Assembly: GCF_021869535.1 (NCBI RefSeq)
Contig: NW_026262690.1
Span: 62,690,995 to 62,754,994 of the forward strand
DNA from: Mytilus californianus
Lineage: Eukaryota > Mollusca > Bivalvia > Mytilida > Mytilidae
Direction: 5' to 3'
Length of the DNA: 64,000 nucleotides
Shown here piece by piece: positions 47,780 to 60,900 of the stretch (the stretch's first letter is position 1; each line of letters begins with the position of its first letter). The notes beneath the pieces are model-generated. The model worked only from the letters and a program-made list of their open reading frames with translations. It ran no database searches and was not told the DNA's origin. Position numbers and translations under genes: made by a program.

Positions 47780-50700
47780 ATCGCTACATTTTTACATTGA
47801 CAACGGCACGTGCGCTCTTAGTTTCTGACGATAATTTTCTACCTCAACTTCAAGTGAGTAGCATGATATGAAAAATTATCGAAATAAAAGATCAAAGGAA
47901 AAATACACAAAATAGCGATAATTGTGAATATATATATATATGTCTCTGTTATCAGTAAGAAATTTAAAAGAAATGTATCAGGAAAAAAGCAAGTGATGTG
48001 TTCGATGACGTTGAGAGAAGACTGAAGAACTCCTTTCAGTGAGATGACGAAAGGTATTACCGTTTATCATACCTCCTATTCATTTCTAGGAATATGATTG
48101 GTTAAAAGTAACCGCGTGGAGATCGTGTATATTTCATATAGGGTTACTAGGCGTGGTTTATTTCAATACACGGTTAGTAGAGGTGTTATGTGCTTTTGTA
48201 AAAACAACACGGTGTGGAGAAAAAATCTGAAAGGTTTCAACAGACGAAGAAATTGATGATGAACGATTGAAATAAATTCATAAAACACATTAAAAGCTAA
48301 CAAGTTGTTATTGTTGGCATTTGTTTTTGTATAGACCAATGGAAGTAAGTTTTTAATATTGAAGACTTGATCACTTTGATAGGCCACTATTCTAAAATAC
48401 CACATGTTAAGATAATCTGCAAGACAAATTCGTTACACAGTGTGCTAATGACCTGTAACTAACAATACACTCTATAAAAATGTATGGGTAAGGACTAAGG
48501 TAGAAGGCAGTTGCAAATAGTTGAGGCAGTTAAGTGGTAAGATTGAAGTAAACATTGATATCAATGTCTCTAGAATATGAATTTTTCTCTATAGGTTTGA
48601 GCTAATGCTAAAGGTGATACAAATTAACTAAAGCACTAAGTGTGTAGTCTCTCTTTAGAATTAAAATTGTCATAAAAATGTTAGATATAAAAGCAGCTGC
48701 TTTAAACAGACAACTCACTAAATCTAATTTTATTAATCTAGCCAGGTAAACAATTCGTTTGCAACTACTTTTCAGTATAATTGGTATGATTACTCAATTA
48801 TAAAACACAAGAGGTAGTTCATTTTACTCTGGACATAATTTTTTTTCACTTTTGACATGTTTGAGTTTCATCTTGTGTTCCACGTTTGTAAATGAAGTTA
48901 TATTCTAAATTTTGTGTATGTCTGCTCAAATCTGATATCAGATTTCCTCAAGATCAAATTGAGAACAATCTACTGATCATTACAGTGCCAGAAGGTTGAC
49001 AGTCTCTGACCTATCTAGGTTGGTTCCTAAGATTCCTTTCAAAACTTTTTTGCAGACATGCTTCAGATAATGTAAATACTGATAGACAGACAGACAGACA
49101 CACACTCTTTACAATGATTCTATAGACCAGATCTATTTCTTCCAGTAACTGAGAAACTGACAATCACTTAAACTAAAGTTAACCAAGACAATGAGACCAA
49201 GGTCAGTGAACAATATCAGATGAACAAGTACATCTAACTTGATTTTGAAGATCAAATATTGTTGACATATTGCTAAAAGTAACTGAACGATCAGGCAATG
49301 AAAAAATAATACCATTGAACTAAGAAATTGAGGTGAAGGGCAAAGGACATATGTCTGAAGGAAATTTCAGACTATCATGCATCTGTAAACAGGATAGATT
49401 TTTAAGCTCTTCTATTTTCTAAAATATAACGCTTTATTCAAATAATTTTTGTGTAGAACTCAAATGAACTCGAGTTGAATCTCAATGGACTCATAATGAA
49501 ACATAATCTTAAGATTGATGGTAATCACAATAAAACATATATCAAATTTATTCAATCATGTCCAACAAAACCCAATAGTTATCCAGTAATGATGTTTTTG
49601 AATTACTTTTCAGAAATATTGTCCCAAGCAGTATATTATGTTGCAGGAACTTGCGCGTGCGATGTGATATATTACAAGGGTAAATTACTTCAATATTAGT
49701 GCAGTAACCCTTTTATAATATACAATTGTACCAAATATATTGGCAACATTGATGATACTTCATCAAATTCCTTTAGAGCTGATGCATGCAGGAAGGATGC
49801 AATGTCCATTTCTACCATCTTGTTCATCTCTTGTTTGCTTGTTTGCAAATATAATACTCAGAATTTATCTAATGTATACCAAACATTGTGCAGAAATTAT
49901 GGAATGCAATATCTGTCAAGATGCAATATTTTTAACTCATCTGAAATCTCTACTTTTAGGTATATTCCTAAAGGAAGACCAGTAAAAATATCGGTAAATA
50001 TTGCATTTCTATTTTACAAAGAAATCTGCATGAACATATCATATTATCAAATATTTCAGCAATATTTCAGTAAAGTAAGTTGTAAGGTAGAGTTTTCATT
50101 TATACCAAAATACAACTATTTTCTCAGTGAGACCTATAGATGCATTAACCTCTGTGCACAAAAATATATTTATTTCTATTCGTTATATTTTGAATTTCCC
50201 TATTCTATTTCTATCTTTAGACTTGTGGTACAAGTTTGGCTAGTATGTAAATCAGAAGTGGTCTGATGTTACTGTTGTTTTCTACACGAATATTTCGAGG
50301 GCGGTAGTACGGGTGGGGGTTTTATAGGCATATATAAGTCCTGATTACGTTTGATTATTATCGATGTGCTCCAGTAACTTTGATAGACGAAGTTAACGTT
50401 AAGCTCTGCATAATATATTACAGTTATGTTTGTATTGATATGTATTTAGAGGACATTGTGAATGTATATAGATGGAATTGTGGTATATTTTTGTAATTTG
50501 TAAAATGTTTACAAGATATTAAATGTTGTTTCGCTGAGAAAATAAGAAAGTTACTGCGAGCAAACAAACCTAAATTATGACTTGTCTCTTATTTAGCCAT
50601 GTATTTAGTATAGAAATGTTTTAAATTCGGACGAATTCATGAGGGAGAATTTAAAGTGCTAATAAATTTTAGAAGTAAATCTTTGAACTGCTTAAAGTTC

Positions 50701-51610
50701 CTTATTATTTAAAAGTGTCAACTAGTATTGGTATAAAGCCTTCCACGATTTCGAGGGAATTTACAATTAAAAGTATTTTCTCTGAGGCATGTCTTTGTAG
50801 AGTGTGTATTTTAAAGTTGGCCACTTTAAAATCTTGAGCAATGTTCAACACAAGTATTCTGTGAGGAGATGACAAATATTTAGAAGGAAACAACAAATAA
50901 TCTTGTTTCAATATTTTTATTTTTTTCCCATGATTTTGTAATTGTTTCCAACATTTTTTACAAAAAAATATGCCATCACTTAAACATAACAATCTATTAC
51001 CAAATATATTGTATAAATAAGAAGCAATGTTAGGTAAAATTCATGTAAATGTTACATGCTTTAATCAATATATAGTAATTATATAGGTATTCCTATTACA
51101 GATTCAATATAATGCAACAAGATCTATAGACTTCTTTGGTAATTATTCCCAAACATGCACATCTTCTTTTATTAATATTTTTAACGACTTCAGCATAAAC
51201 ATATTAACTTACTGACCTTTAACCTAACTTTATGCAATAAGCCTTGGCCATTAAATCAAATTAGCTAAGTCAGAATTAATTAAATCAAGCTACTTTAGAA
51301 CATTGATTCCTGTATTTCAGGGAAATCAAAAGGGATTATCTGTGAATTTTCAATGGCAAAGGGAGATTACTCCTTGGCAAGTTTTTTCTTAAATTGGGTA
51401 TTACAACAATGGGTAAAATAAACAATGAAAAAACTTGATGTAAATTCTTTTAAATAATTGTTCTCAAAGTTGTAGAAGTGGTAAAAGCAAATTATTTGTC
51501 ATTTAACAAAAAGTTTGTTTTAAAAGAGTCTTAATTTAAATGAGAAAGGTACATTCAAAGTGATGTTTAAAGTCTAGAATAATACACATAGAAGGACTTA
51601 TAAAATTTTC
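47780..51610. other. intergenic downstream of INO80, no gene supported
   Basis: Contains a GACA microsatellite at 49084-49100 and AT-rich sequence. Frames at 49475-49699, 49802-50266 and 50992-50705 (-) are the longest, but they lack recognisable domains or splice signals. Confidence 0.45.
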
Positions 51611-51614
51611 ATGT

Positions 51615-51620
51615 TTTATT
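51615..51620 (-). terminator. candidate INO80 poly(A) signal
   Basis: AATAAA on the - strand, about 235 nt past the INO80 stop codon. It is a plausible cleavage signal; transcript 3' ends are not known from the sequence. Confidence 0.45.
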
Positions 51621-51853
51621 GGATGACTTGAAATAATTGAAAAACTGATGAACAATTTAATATTCCAACATTTGGAATATTTGAATGACAGAAATCACTT
51701 ACACAAGGTGAGATGTAAAGACAGTAAAACTTAAATTTACTCAAATAAATGCATTAGGCAATGACATGCATGCTTCTTAACTAACAACTTAAATTTGCAT
51801 CACATGCAATCATTAAAATGCATCAACAATTTGTGCACACATAAAATGTAGTC

Positions 51854-51951
51854 CTATTGTTTCTTTGAATCTTGTGGTGAGTTTGTATTTTTTGGAGAAT
51901 CACCAATCATGAATGAACTATTGCTTTTACTGCTTGGAGAACTACCAGTAC
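51854..51951 (-). CDS. INO80: INO80 last coding exon with stop
   Basis: Acceptor ATATTTTACAG|, then 32 codons starting [20 protein letters not shown] and ending DSKKQ, stop TAG at 51856-51854. The Ser-rich tail has no recognised domain. The frame joins exactly with the AT-hook exon. Confidence 0.88.
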
Positions 51952-54900
51952 CTGTAAAATATAAAAAAATTCTTAATGACAGCCAATCAGTCAATCCTGA
52001 AGAACTAGTAAAAACTAATATTCTTAAGATTTTATAGTTCTGATTTTCAGATCTGTATGTAATTTACTGATTACTGCAACATGATATAAACTCCTTAAAA
52101 ATACTCATGTATCAATTATCTATGAATAATAGAGACTTCATAGTATTACTGAAGTTGACAATAGGCACTGTCTAGATCTTGCTGCAAAGTGTAAGCTCTT
52201 TTCTTCCATGCCAAAGAACTTCCACAACTGACAAGATGAATAACAGCAATAAGAGGATTGTTTCTTCGGTACATAGCATATTTCTAGTATTTAATTAGAT
52301 ATTGTCATCACCCCTAATTGTGACTTTTCTAAAAAATTATCAATGACAATTATTTGAATCATGTTGGACAAATGAAAACACAGGTAAAAAGGCTTAAGGA
52401 GAAAGTGTTTTACCTGAACAAAGGAAAATTTCAAATTATAATATAATGAAGCCTTGAGCTTCTATGCAATTTTCTGATACACTGTAAGTTGATGAACAGG
52501 GTCATTATATGTTTTAATTTATTTTTTATTCATTACAAAGCTTGCCATGATATTGCAGAGTTAAGAATTCCCATGTTTGGTTGGCAAGATATGAAAATAT
52601 CCATGTTTTTGTATTGAGAATAAATTTAAATTTTGACAATTTTTTTTGAAATTTCAGATATTTCAAAACTAAGCTTTCTGAAGAGATAAATATAGAGATC
52701 TGTATAATTCACATCAAACTTTTGTTATGGAAAAATCCAGAAAGAGATACTTATAACCCTTCCTTTCTGTTTAAATTTTTCAATTTATTCAGATTTTATA
52801 CATTAGGCACTTCTAAAAAGAATATTCATTATTATTTACAAATAAGGATATGTGACATTTGTATTCATAGACCCAGGGTCTGCAATATTAAACATTTAAA
52901 GTATGCAACCTTTGATTGTCACAGATCGGTTATAAATAGTGAGCAATCAAACTAAAAAAGACACAGAAGATGCTAAGGGAACATTCAAGTAGCATCGAAG
53001 AACTTCAAGCGGTATTCAATAAATAGATTGGAATCAATGAGTTAACATAAACCTTCAATCTGTAAAATTAAACTTTGTGTAAGACTTTGAACTTCAAATT
53101 ACTGATTCCATTCTTATTCTTTGCATATCATCTAACAGTGCAGAAAAATCGTTCAAAGTTACATATCATCACTGAACTCTCCTTTAATGGAGGCATTGGT
53201 AATTGACTGGTTATAGTTAGTGACTTAGATCATTAGCCATTCTTTAATAACCCTAGTTATATGAAAATAACCATGTATTATCTGCAGATAATTAAAGTTA
53301 ACCTGAAAATTCCCCTAGCACTACCTATCCATCCTTACCTGTGAAATTATATCCATAAGCAGCATATGCCGCTGTTAAACCTGCCTGGGCACCTGCAATT
53401 TCAGCAGCACTTAAAGCTTTCTTCAGTCCTCTACCCCTAGGCCTCCGTGATCCTGTAGAACCTTTTGGACGACCTCTCTTTCCTCTTTTAGTTGGTGGGG
53501 TCAAAGCTACAAGGTTAAATAATTGTTTCATAGAATATCTGTTTGGATGTATTTGTGACTATTTTGTAATCTTTTTATTTAATGATGTTTCATTTTTTGT
53601 GGCTTGTAGATAAATCAATGAAAGGCTGTATTTTCTCCTCAAGTATTATCAATAAGAATTAGAACTTATGAAAAATATCACAGGAATAACAAAACAAACT
53701 GGGATTTGCATAACATTCAAAACTAGATATCATTGAGATGGGAGCCCCGCTGTGAATAATATGTGGTAAAAAATTTGTATCTTTATCATTGGACATGGGG
53801 TTGTCAAATGAAACCAAAGTTTTTGACCTTGACCTTTGACCTAGGAAGTTGTATATAAATAATGACACACCTTCTGGTGTTGGTTTATATACATATCAAG
53901 TATAAACTTTGAAATCATAACGGTTCTCAAGATATAGAGAGGACACGATCTTTACCATAGGACATGGGGTTGTCAACTAAAACCAAAGTTTTTGACCTTG
54001 ACCTTTGACCTAGGAAGTTTTACAAACATTATGACACCCCCTCTAGTGTTGGTTAATATACATGTCAAGTATAAACTTTGAAATCGTAACGGTTCTCTAG
54101 ATATAGAGCGGACACGATTTGTTACGGACGGACGGACAGACTGATCACTATAGCGTGTCCGCCATTCGGCGGGGCCCTAATAAAAATTAACTGAGTAGAG
54201 AGTAAATACACAGATCTTGATTAATTAATTTATCCTCAATATAATTCTCTGAAGCTCTATTAAATATTCTAGTCACAACTTAACAGTTTTGATGATCTGA
54301 TGTTTTGAGAATATTATGACATTGTTTATGATCACCAATTCAGTAGACTTTATCCATCTTATATCGTCATGCAAAGTACAATTTTTCAATTTATTTAACC
54401 CACTATGATTTTACAATATAAAGTTGTGAGATTAATCCTGCCACTACTATCCCATTAATAGTGCTGATCCTCAAATTTACCAGTCATCAAATTAACTTGA
54501 GATAATCAGCTTATCAAAATGTGATATTTCATTTGGGTTATCACATGATAATAAAAGAATGTAGGAAAAAAAGTCACAGGAAAAAAAGTCAAGGAAAAAA
54601 GTCACACTAAAAATTTACAGGAAAAAGGTCAGAGGAAATGAAGTCACAATAATAAAAACTTGAACAGTAAAAGTGACGCCACCAAAATTCAAACTTGATC
54701 TGTGTTTTGTGGTAATAAGCATTGTATATAAGTTTCATAACATTTGGTTGAGGCAAACTAAAGTTAGAGAACGGAAACCAATTTTAGGACGTACGTAAGT
54801 ACAGACGGACAAGGGTAAAACTTAATGTCCCCTCCGTTACGGCAGGGACATAAAAATAGTAAATTTGGTATACATTAAGTTTTGAATATATATATTCTTT

Positions 54901-57900
54901 TGAATAGATTTTTGTTAAGATGTAGGCAAAAACATATACATTATATGTCTCTAATGTATGGAAAAAGTTATTTGAAATTGTATGTAAATACCATCAACAA
55001 GACAGTGTTTCAGAATATGTGTGGTATTTTACTGTTTGTGTTTATTGCAATTTAATAAATTTTCTTAGATCGTAAACAAAATGTTGTCCATGACCAGACT
55101 TGGGGTAATTGTAATTGTAATCATTAATCAGCTGTAATCGATTACAATTTTTCAAGTAATCATTGTAATCATTAATCAGCAAAAAATCTGATTACATGTA
55201 ATTTAATTTAATCAATTACATTTCAAAATACCTTGTAATCCTGATTACTTTTTGATTACATTCTGATTACAATGAAAATAATTCTCAATTTGTGTGATTA
55301 TTTCTAAGTTGTACAGCTGTAATATTTGAACATACAAAGACAACTTCAAACTTTTTTGACACATCGCAAGATAAGGATGATTATTATGTAATATGTTTGA
55401 TTTATTTTGATTTCTTGGAGGTTAATGAGAACAAATTAAAACCCTGAGTTTAATTTTTATTGAATAAATTAATAGAAATATGATTAATATTTATAACAAA
55501 TTTATAGGATTCAAAAATCTACATTTTTGATTTAATTAAGATTTGAAGTGAATTGGTGAAAGGCTTAACATTCTGGGTTTTTTTTCATCAAAAAGAAAGG
55601 AAAATATTGACCTCTGTTTTATTTTGATAACTATTTCATTGATCATAGGTTTATATTGTAAATAATTCATGCTATTTTTAGTTTAGGCTTAATTTATTTA
55701 TTTACTTCTTTAAAAAAATAAACTGTTACAATATTTAGTCATTGTTAGCCTAAATAAAAAGTATTATACATATATTCACAATTAAAAGATTTGCACTTGA
55801 TGATTGTTTTATTCATGTTATACTTTTTGTAAACCTGAATTATAAGCCTTTTGTTGATATTGTGATTATTGTCACATTTTAATTGACAGGTAGGGGACCA
55901 ATTAAAGTATGTAATGATTATTAAACAATACTATTACAATTTTTAGATGTGTTTTTGACTGATAACTGAAATACATATAAAATCTGTAAGATGTCAGAAA
56001 GACAATAGCCAAGCCTCTTTAGAAGCCTTTATTCAATAGAAGTCAAAATATTTCAAAGATTTATAATTATATAATGGTGAAGTGTAAAGGGCCATAACCA
56101 GTGACAACATGTTCATGTTTATATGTTGTGAATCTTAGTGGTATATTAAATCAATGAATTTGGAGGAAGTTATCATTTTGAATTTGGAAGTTATCATTTT
56201 GGATTTGGAAGTTATCATTTTGAATTTGGAAGTTATCATTTCATAACATATCAAAAAGTGAAAAAACAAAATACTGTACTCAACACATCAAATGAATGGA
56301 TAACAACTGTCATATTCCTGACTTAGTTAACAGGCATTTATTTCCTAATGAAGAAAGACATCATTCAAATGGATTATTTTGAAATTCATTGTAATCAGAT
56401 GTAATCATGATTACTTGCCAATGTAATCATTAATTTAATCAGCTACTTTGAGAAATGATGTAATCATTAATTTAATTTAATCGTACAATTGACAAAGTAG
56501 TTGTAATTTAATCAATTACATTGAAAGTAATAGGACCCATCTCTGTCCATGACTATGTCAAGTTTTTAAAAACAATTCAACAGACAGTATTTAACTAATT
56601 AAATGGTTTCAATTTACTTTTTACATTTCCTGTCAATTGCCTACTGTCTGGACAGATTATAACACTTAAAATCTTAAAAAATTTAGGTTTATATTATCAA
56701 TATATAATTTTTTATCATTCCGTATAAATTTAAAAGAGAAAAGAAATGAAATACCATTAAACATTTGTTAAAAAATGGACATTATTTCTTGTGACTTTTT
56801 TTCCTACTTCTATCAAATGTGTGACTTTTTTTCCTGTGACCTTTTTTCCCTTTTACCTAATGAAACTATGTTATTTCTCATTAACTACTCTAAGCACACT
56901 ATCTCTAATTGCTAATCAACAATAATGATAACTATCTAGCAAGTCTTAGTTCATTTCAATATTTTACTACAAACATTGAGATGAACCTCCGAATAGTGGG
57001 TCATCAACAATGACTAAAGCGTCATTACTACAAACCTTGAATTGATCCTCCCAATAGTGGGTCATCAACAACATGTTTAACCCCACCGCATTTTTGCACC
57101 TGTCCCAAGTCAGGAGCCTCTTCCCTTTGTTAGTCTTGTATGTTTTTTAATTTTAGTTCATTTATATGTTTTGGAGTTAAGTGTGACGTCCATTTTCACT
57201 GAACTAGTACACAATTTTATTTAGGGGCCAGCTGAGGACCACCTCTGGGTGCGGGATTTTCTCGATGCGTTGAACACCCATTGTTGGCCTTCGGCTGTTG
57301 TCTGCTCTTTGGTCGGGTTGTTGTCTCTTTGACATATTCCCCATTTCCATTCTCAATTTTATTTTTAATGACTAAAGCGTCATTACTACAAACCTTGAGT
57401 TGACCCTCCCAATAGTGGGTCATCAACAATGACTAAAGCGTCATTACTACTAACCCTGAGTTGATCCTCCCAATAGTGGGTCATCAACAATGACTAAAGC
57501 GTCATTACTACTAACCTTGAGTTGATCCCCCTAATAGTGGGTCATCAACAATGACTAAAGTGTCATTACTACAAACCTTGAGTTGATCCCCCGAATAGTG
57601 GGTCATCGACAATGACTAAAGTGTCATTACTACAAACCTTCAGTTAATCCTCCCAATAGTGGGTCATCAACAATGACTAAAGCGTCATTACTACTAACCC
57701 TGATTTGATTCTACCAATAGTGGGTCATCAACAATGACTAAAGTGTCATTACTACTAACCTTGAGTTGATCCCCCCAATAGTGGGTCATCAACAATGACT
57801 AAAGTGTCATTACTACAAACCTTGAGTTGATCCCCCGAATTGTGGGTCATCAACAATGACTAAAGTGTCATTACTACAAACCTTCAGTTAATCCTCCCAA

Positions 57901-60900
57901 TAGTGGGTCATCAACAATGACTAAAGCGTCATTACTACTAACCCTGAGTTGATCCTACCAATAGTGGGTCATCAACAATGACTAAAGTGTCATTACTACT
58001 AACCTTGAGTTGATCCCCCCAATAGTGGGTCATCAACAATGACTAAAGTGTCATTACTACAAACCTTGAGTTGATCCCCCGAATAGTGGGTCATCGACAA
58101 TGACTAAAGTGTCATTACTACAAACCTTCAGTTAATCCTCCCAATAGTGAGTCATCTACAATGGCTAAAGCGTCATTACTACAAACCTTGAGTTGATCCT
58201 CCCAATAGTGGGTCATCAACAATGACTAAAGTGTCATTACTACTAACCTTGAGTTGATCCCCCCAATAGTGGGTCATCAACAATGACTAAAGTGTCATTA
58301 CTACAAACCTTGAGTTGATCCCCCGAATAGTGGGTCATCGACAATGACTAAAGTGTCATTACTACAAACCTTCAGTTAATCCTCCCAATAGTGAGTCATC
58401 TACAATGGCTAAAGCGTCATTACTACAAACCTTGAGTTGATCCTCCCAATAGTGGGTCATCAACAATGACTAAAGTGTCATTACTACTAACCCTGAGTTG
58501 ATCCTCACAATAGTGGGTCATCAACAATGACTAAAGCGTCATTACTGCTAACCTTGAGTTGATCCTCCCAATAGCTGGTCATCAATAATGACTAAAGTGT
58601 CATTACTACTAACCTTGAGTTGACCCCCCCAATAGTGGGTCATCCACAATGACTAAAGGTCATTACTACTAACCTTGAGTTGATCCTCCCAATAGTGGGT
58701 CATCAACAATGACTAAAGCATCATTACTGCTATCATCTACACCAAATCCAGATTGCTGAGTGAACTCGCTGCCGTATGATATCTAAAATAATAATAAAGA
58801 ATTTTTAACTTTAATGAAATATTCCTTCCTCAAATGATAGTTACAGGTAAAAACATCTTATGGAATTGAATAAGAGATTATTTCATTTATTAAACTTGAT
58901 ATTTTGGAGCAAACAGTGAATCATATATTAAATCAATTATTCATTCTGCCGGTTATTCACTGAGAATTCATGTTTAATAGGATACTTCAGATTGATAGAA
59001 AAATCCTCTTTTTCAATACTAACTAATTTGAGATAAAATATTTTAATTCTATTTTTTAAATTATTTTGGTTCAGATTACAATGACATGTATTTTTTCACA
59101 TCCTTGTCCCTTGATCAATGGTAATCATATCAGATCTCCTTATTTCTATATTAATGACTTAAATCCTTGTTGCTATGGTTTCATGATCATTAGATAGATT
59201 CTACATTCATGGAATTTTGTTGATGACACGAACCATGAAAATTTATATAACATCTTTCACTTGTTTTGTATCAGCAAGTAAACCACAGTAATAAGTATCA
59301 TCAAAACAGCAAGTTTTTTTCTCAACACAATACCTAGCACCCACTTGAATCTGATTTTTTGTTTTTCACTTTTTTTTAAACAAATGGAGAAGGTGTCCAT
59401 GGGACACAGACGATGCCCCCGCTTGCATATAACATTATAAAAGGAACGTAACTAGAGAACTGTAAAAGTGACGCCACCTAAAATTCGAACTTGATGATAA
59501 TAAGCATTGTGTATAAATTTCATAACATTTGGTTGAGGCAAACTTAAGTAAGAGAATGGAAACAAAAAATTCAGCAATTTTCCCATTTAAGGGGCACAAC
59601 TCTAGAGCGGTAAAAGTGATGCCACCCAAATTTAAACTTGATCTGTGTTTTGTAGTAATAAATATTGTGTATAAGTTTCATACCAATGTCCCCTCCGCTG
59701 CATTGGGGGCATAAAAGTTTTAAATGATAAAGAATGGTAATGATTTCCGCACAATATCTCCATTTATCCTGTTAATTAGTAACTGTTAGTTCCATGTTAT
59801 ACAATGGCATATATCACAAGTAACTTACAACACTCTGAGGGCTGGCTGGGACAGACATAGAATCAAAACTAGTCATTGACTCTGTATCTGCTGGAATTGT
59901 TACATTCTCATCTTGTTTTGCCTTTTTGGAATCCTTTTTCTAAAAATAGAATTGGTTGATTTATAAGATTCAAATCTGTAAAAAGTTTTATGAATTTTAT
60001 AATCTCAGTAACGTGAGAATGGAGAAGGATTTACAAATTATATTATGTCTGCATTCAAAAACAATTGGACTGGGAAAAGAGATGACTGCATTTTCAAAAC
60101 TAATGTTTCTTAACCATTTAAGAGTAAATATCAAATTAGGAGATTCATTAATAAAAATTTGTGAGGTTTCCACACATATTAATCTCTTCCCTGTTTTATA
60201 GGATTGAAAGAAAAGGCAAACTCATTTTTTTGTAGTTCTATATATATAAGTTTACACTAACCATGGGTAAGAATTATAGTTTACTACTTAAAATTTACTC
60301 CATTTTGCTCTTAAAATAAGTTAACAAATATTTGCTATGTATGTGTGTCTTACCCTGACATATTCTCTCTTTCTTTTCTTTTCTTTCTCCTTGCCTCCTT
60401 CATCTTTTGATGGTCCCTTTTCATCTGTCTTTTGTAATACTGTTGTAAGACAAGGTTTTCAAATACCATTATATAATCACTTTCATATTCCATAAGTTTG
60501 ACACAATGTACTTTGCATGTTCTTGTAGGATTGTTTCATTTATATGTATATTGTTACTGTTAAACTAGTCATAAACAATATTTCATTAAAACTTTCTTTC
60601 AAAACTGAAATTATGGATTTCAAGTTAAAACTTTTCATATGAATACATGGTTATTAGGGTGCAAGTATTCTGGTTGAAAACAAGAGTTATAAGACTATCA
60701 CATAAAGTTCAGGTTGCATGAACTCTGACATTTTTACCAATGTTGAAAACTATATCAATACCACAACATTTATATGTTTTAGTGACATGTTAAAGTATAT
60801 GTTAACTAGTGACACATAAAAGTGTGTGTCAACCAGTGATAAATTAAAGTATGTATCAACTGGTGATAAATTAAAAGTATTTGTCAACTAGAGATACATT

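Larger units (their letters stand above)
54563..56850. mobile_element. candidate outer element with AGGAAAAAAAGTCACA inverted ends
   Basis: AGGAAAAAAAGTCACA (54563-54578) recurs in perfect inverse at 56790-56805, and variants of the word are reiterated at both ends (54579-54655 and 56820-56850). The 2.2 kb between contains the hAT element and a short mollusc repeat. This could be one element with reiterated inverted ends, later invaded by others. Boundaries and target duplication are not resolved. Confidence 0.45.

Noticed and set aside
49475-49699. 74-codon + strand frame as an exon
   Set aside because: Composition is slightly more protein-like, but no flanking splice sites or family could be recognised.
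49802-50266. 154-codon + strand open frame as a gene
   Set aside because: No domain, no splice context, low-complexity Tyr/Ile/Phe-rich composition, and it overlaps another frame; expected by chance in AT-rich DNA of this length.
56965-58735. CRISPR-like array
   Set aside because: Units are contiguous 61-bp tandem copies without unique spacers, in a eukaryotic intron, and derive from an INO80 exon.
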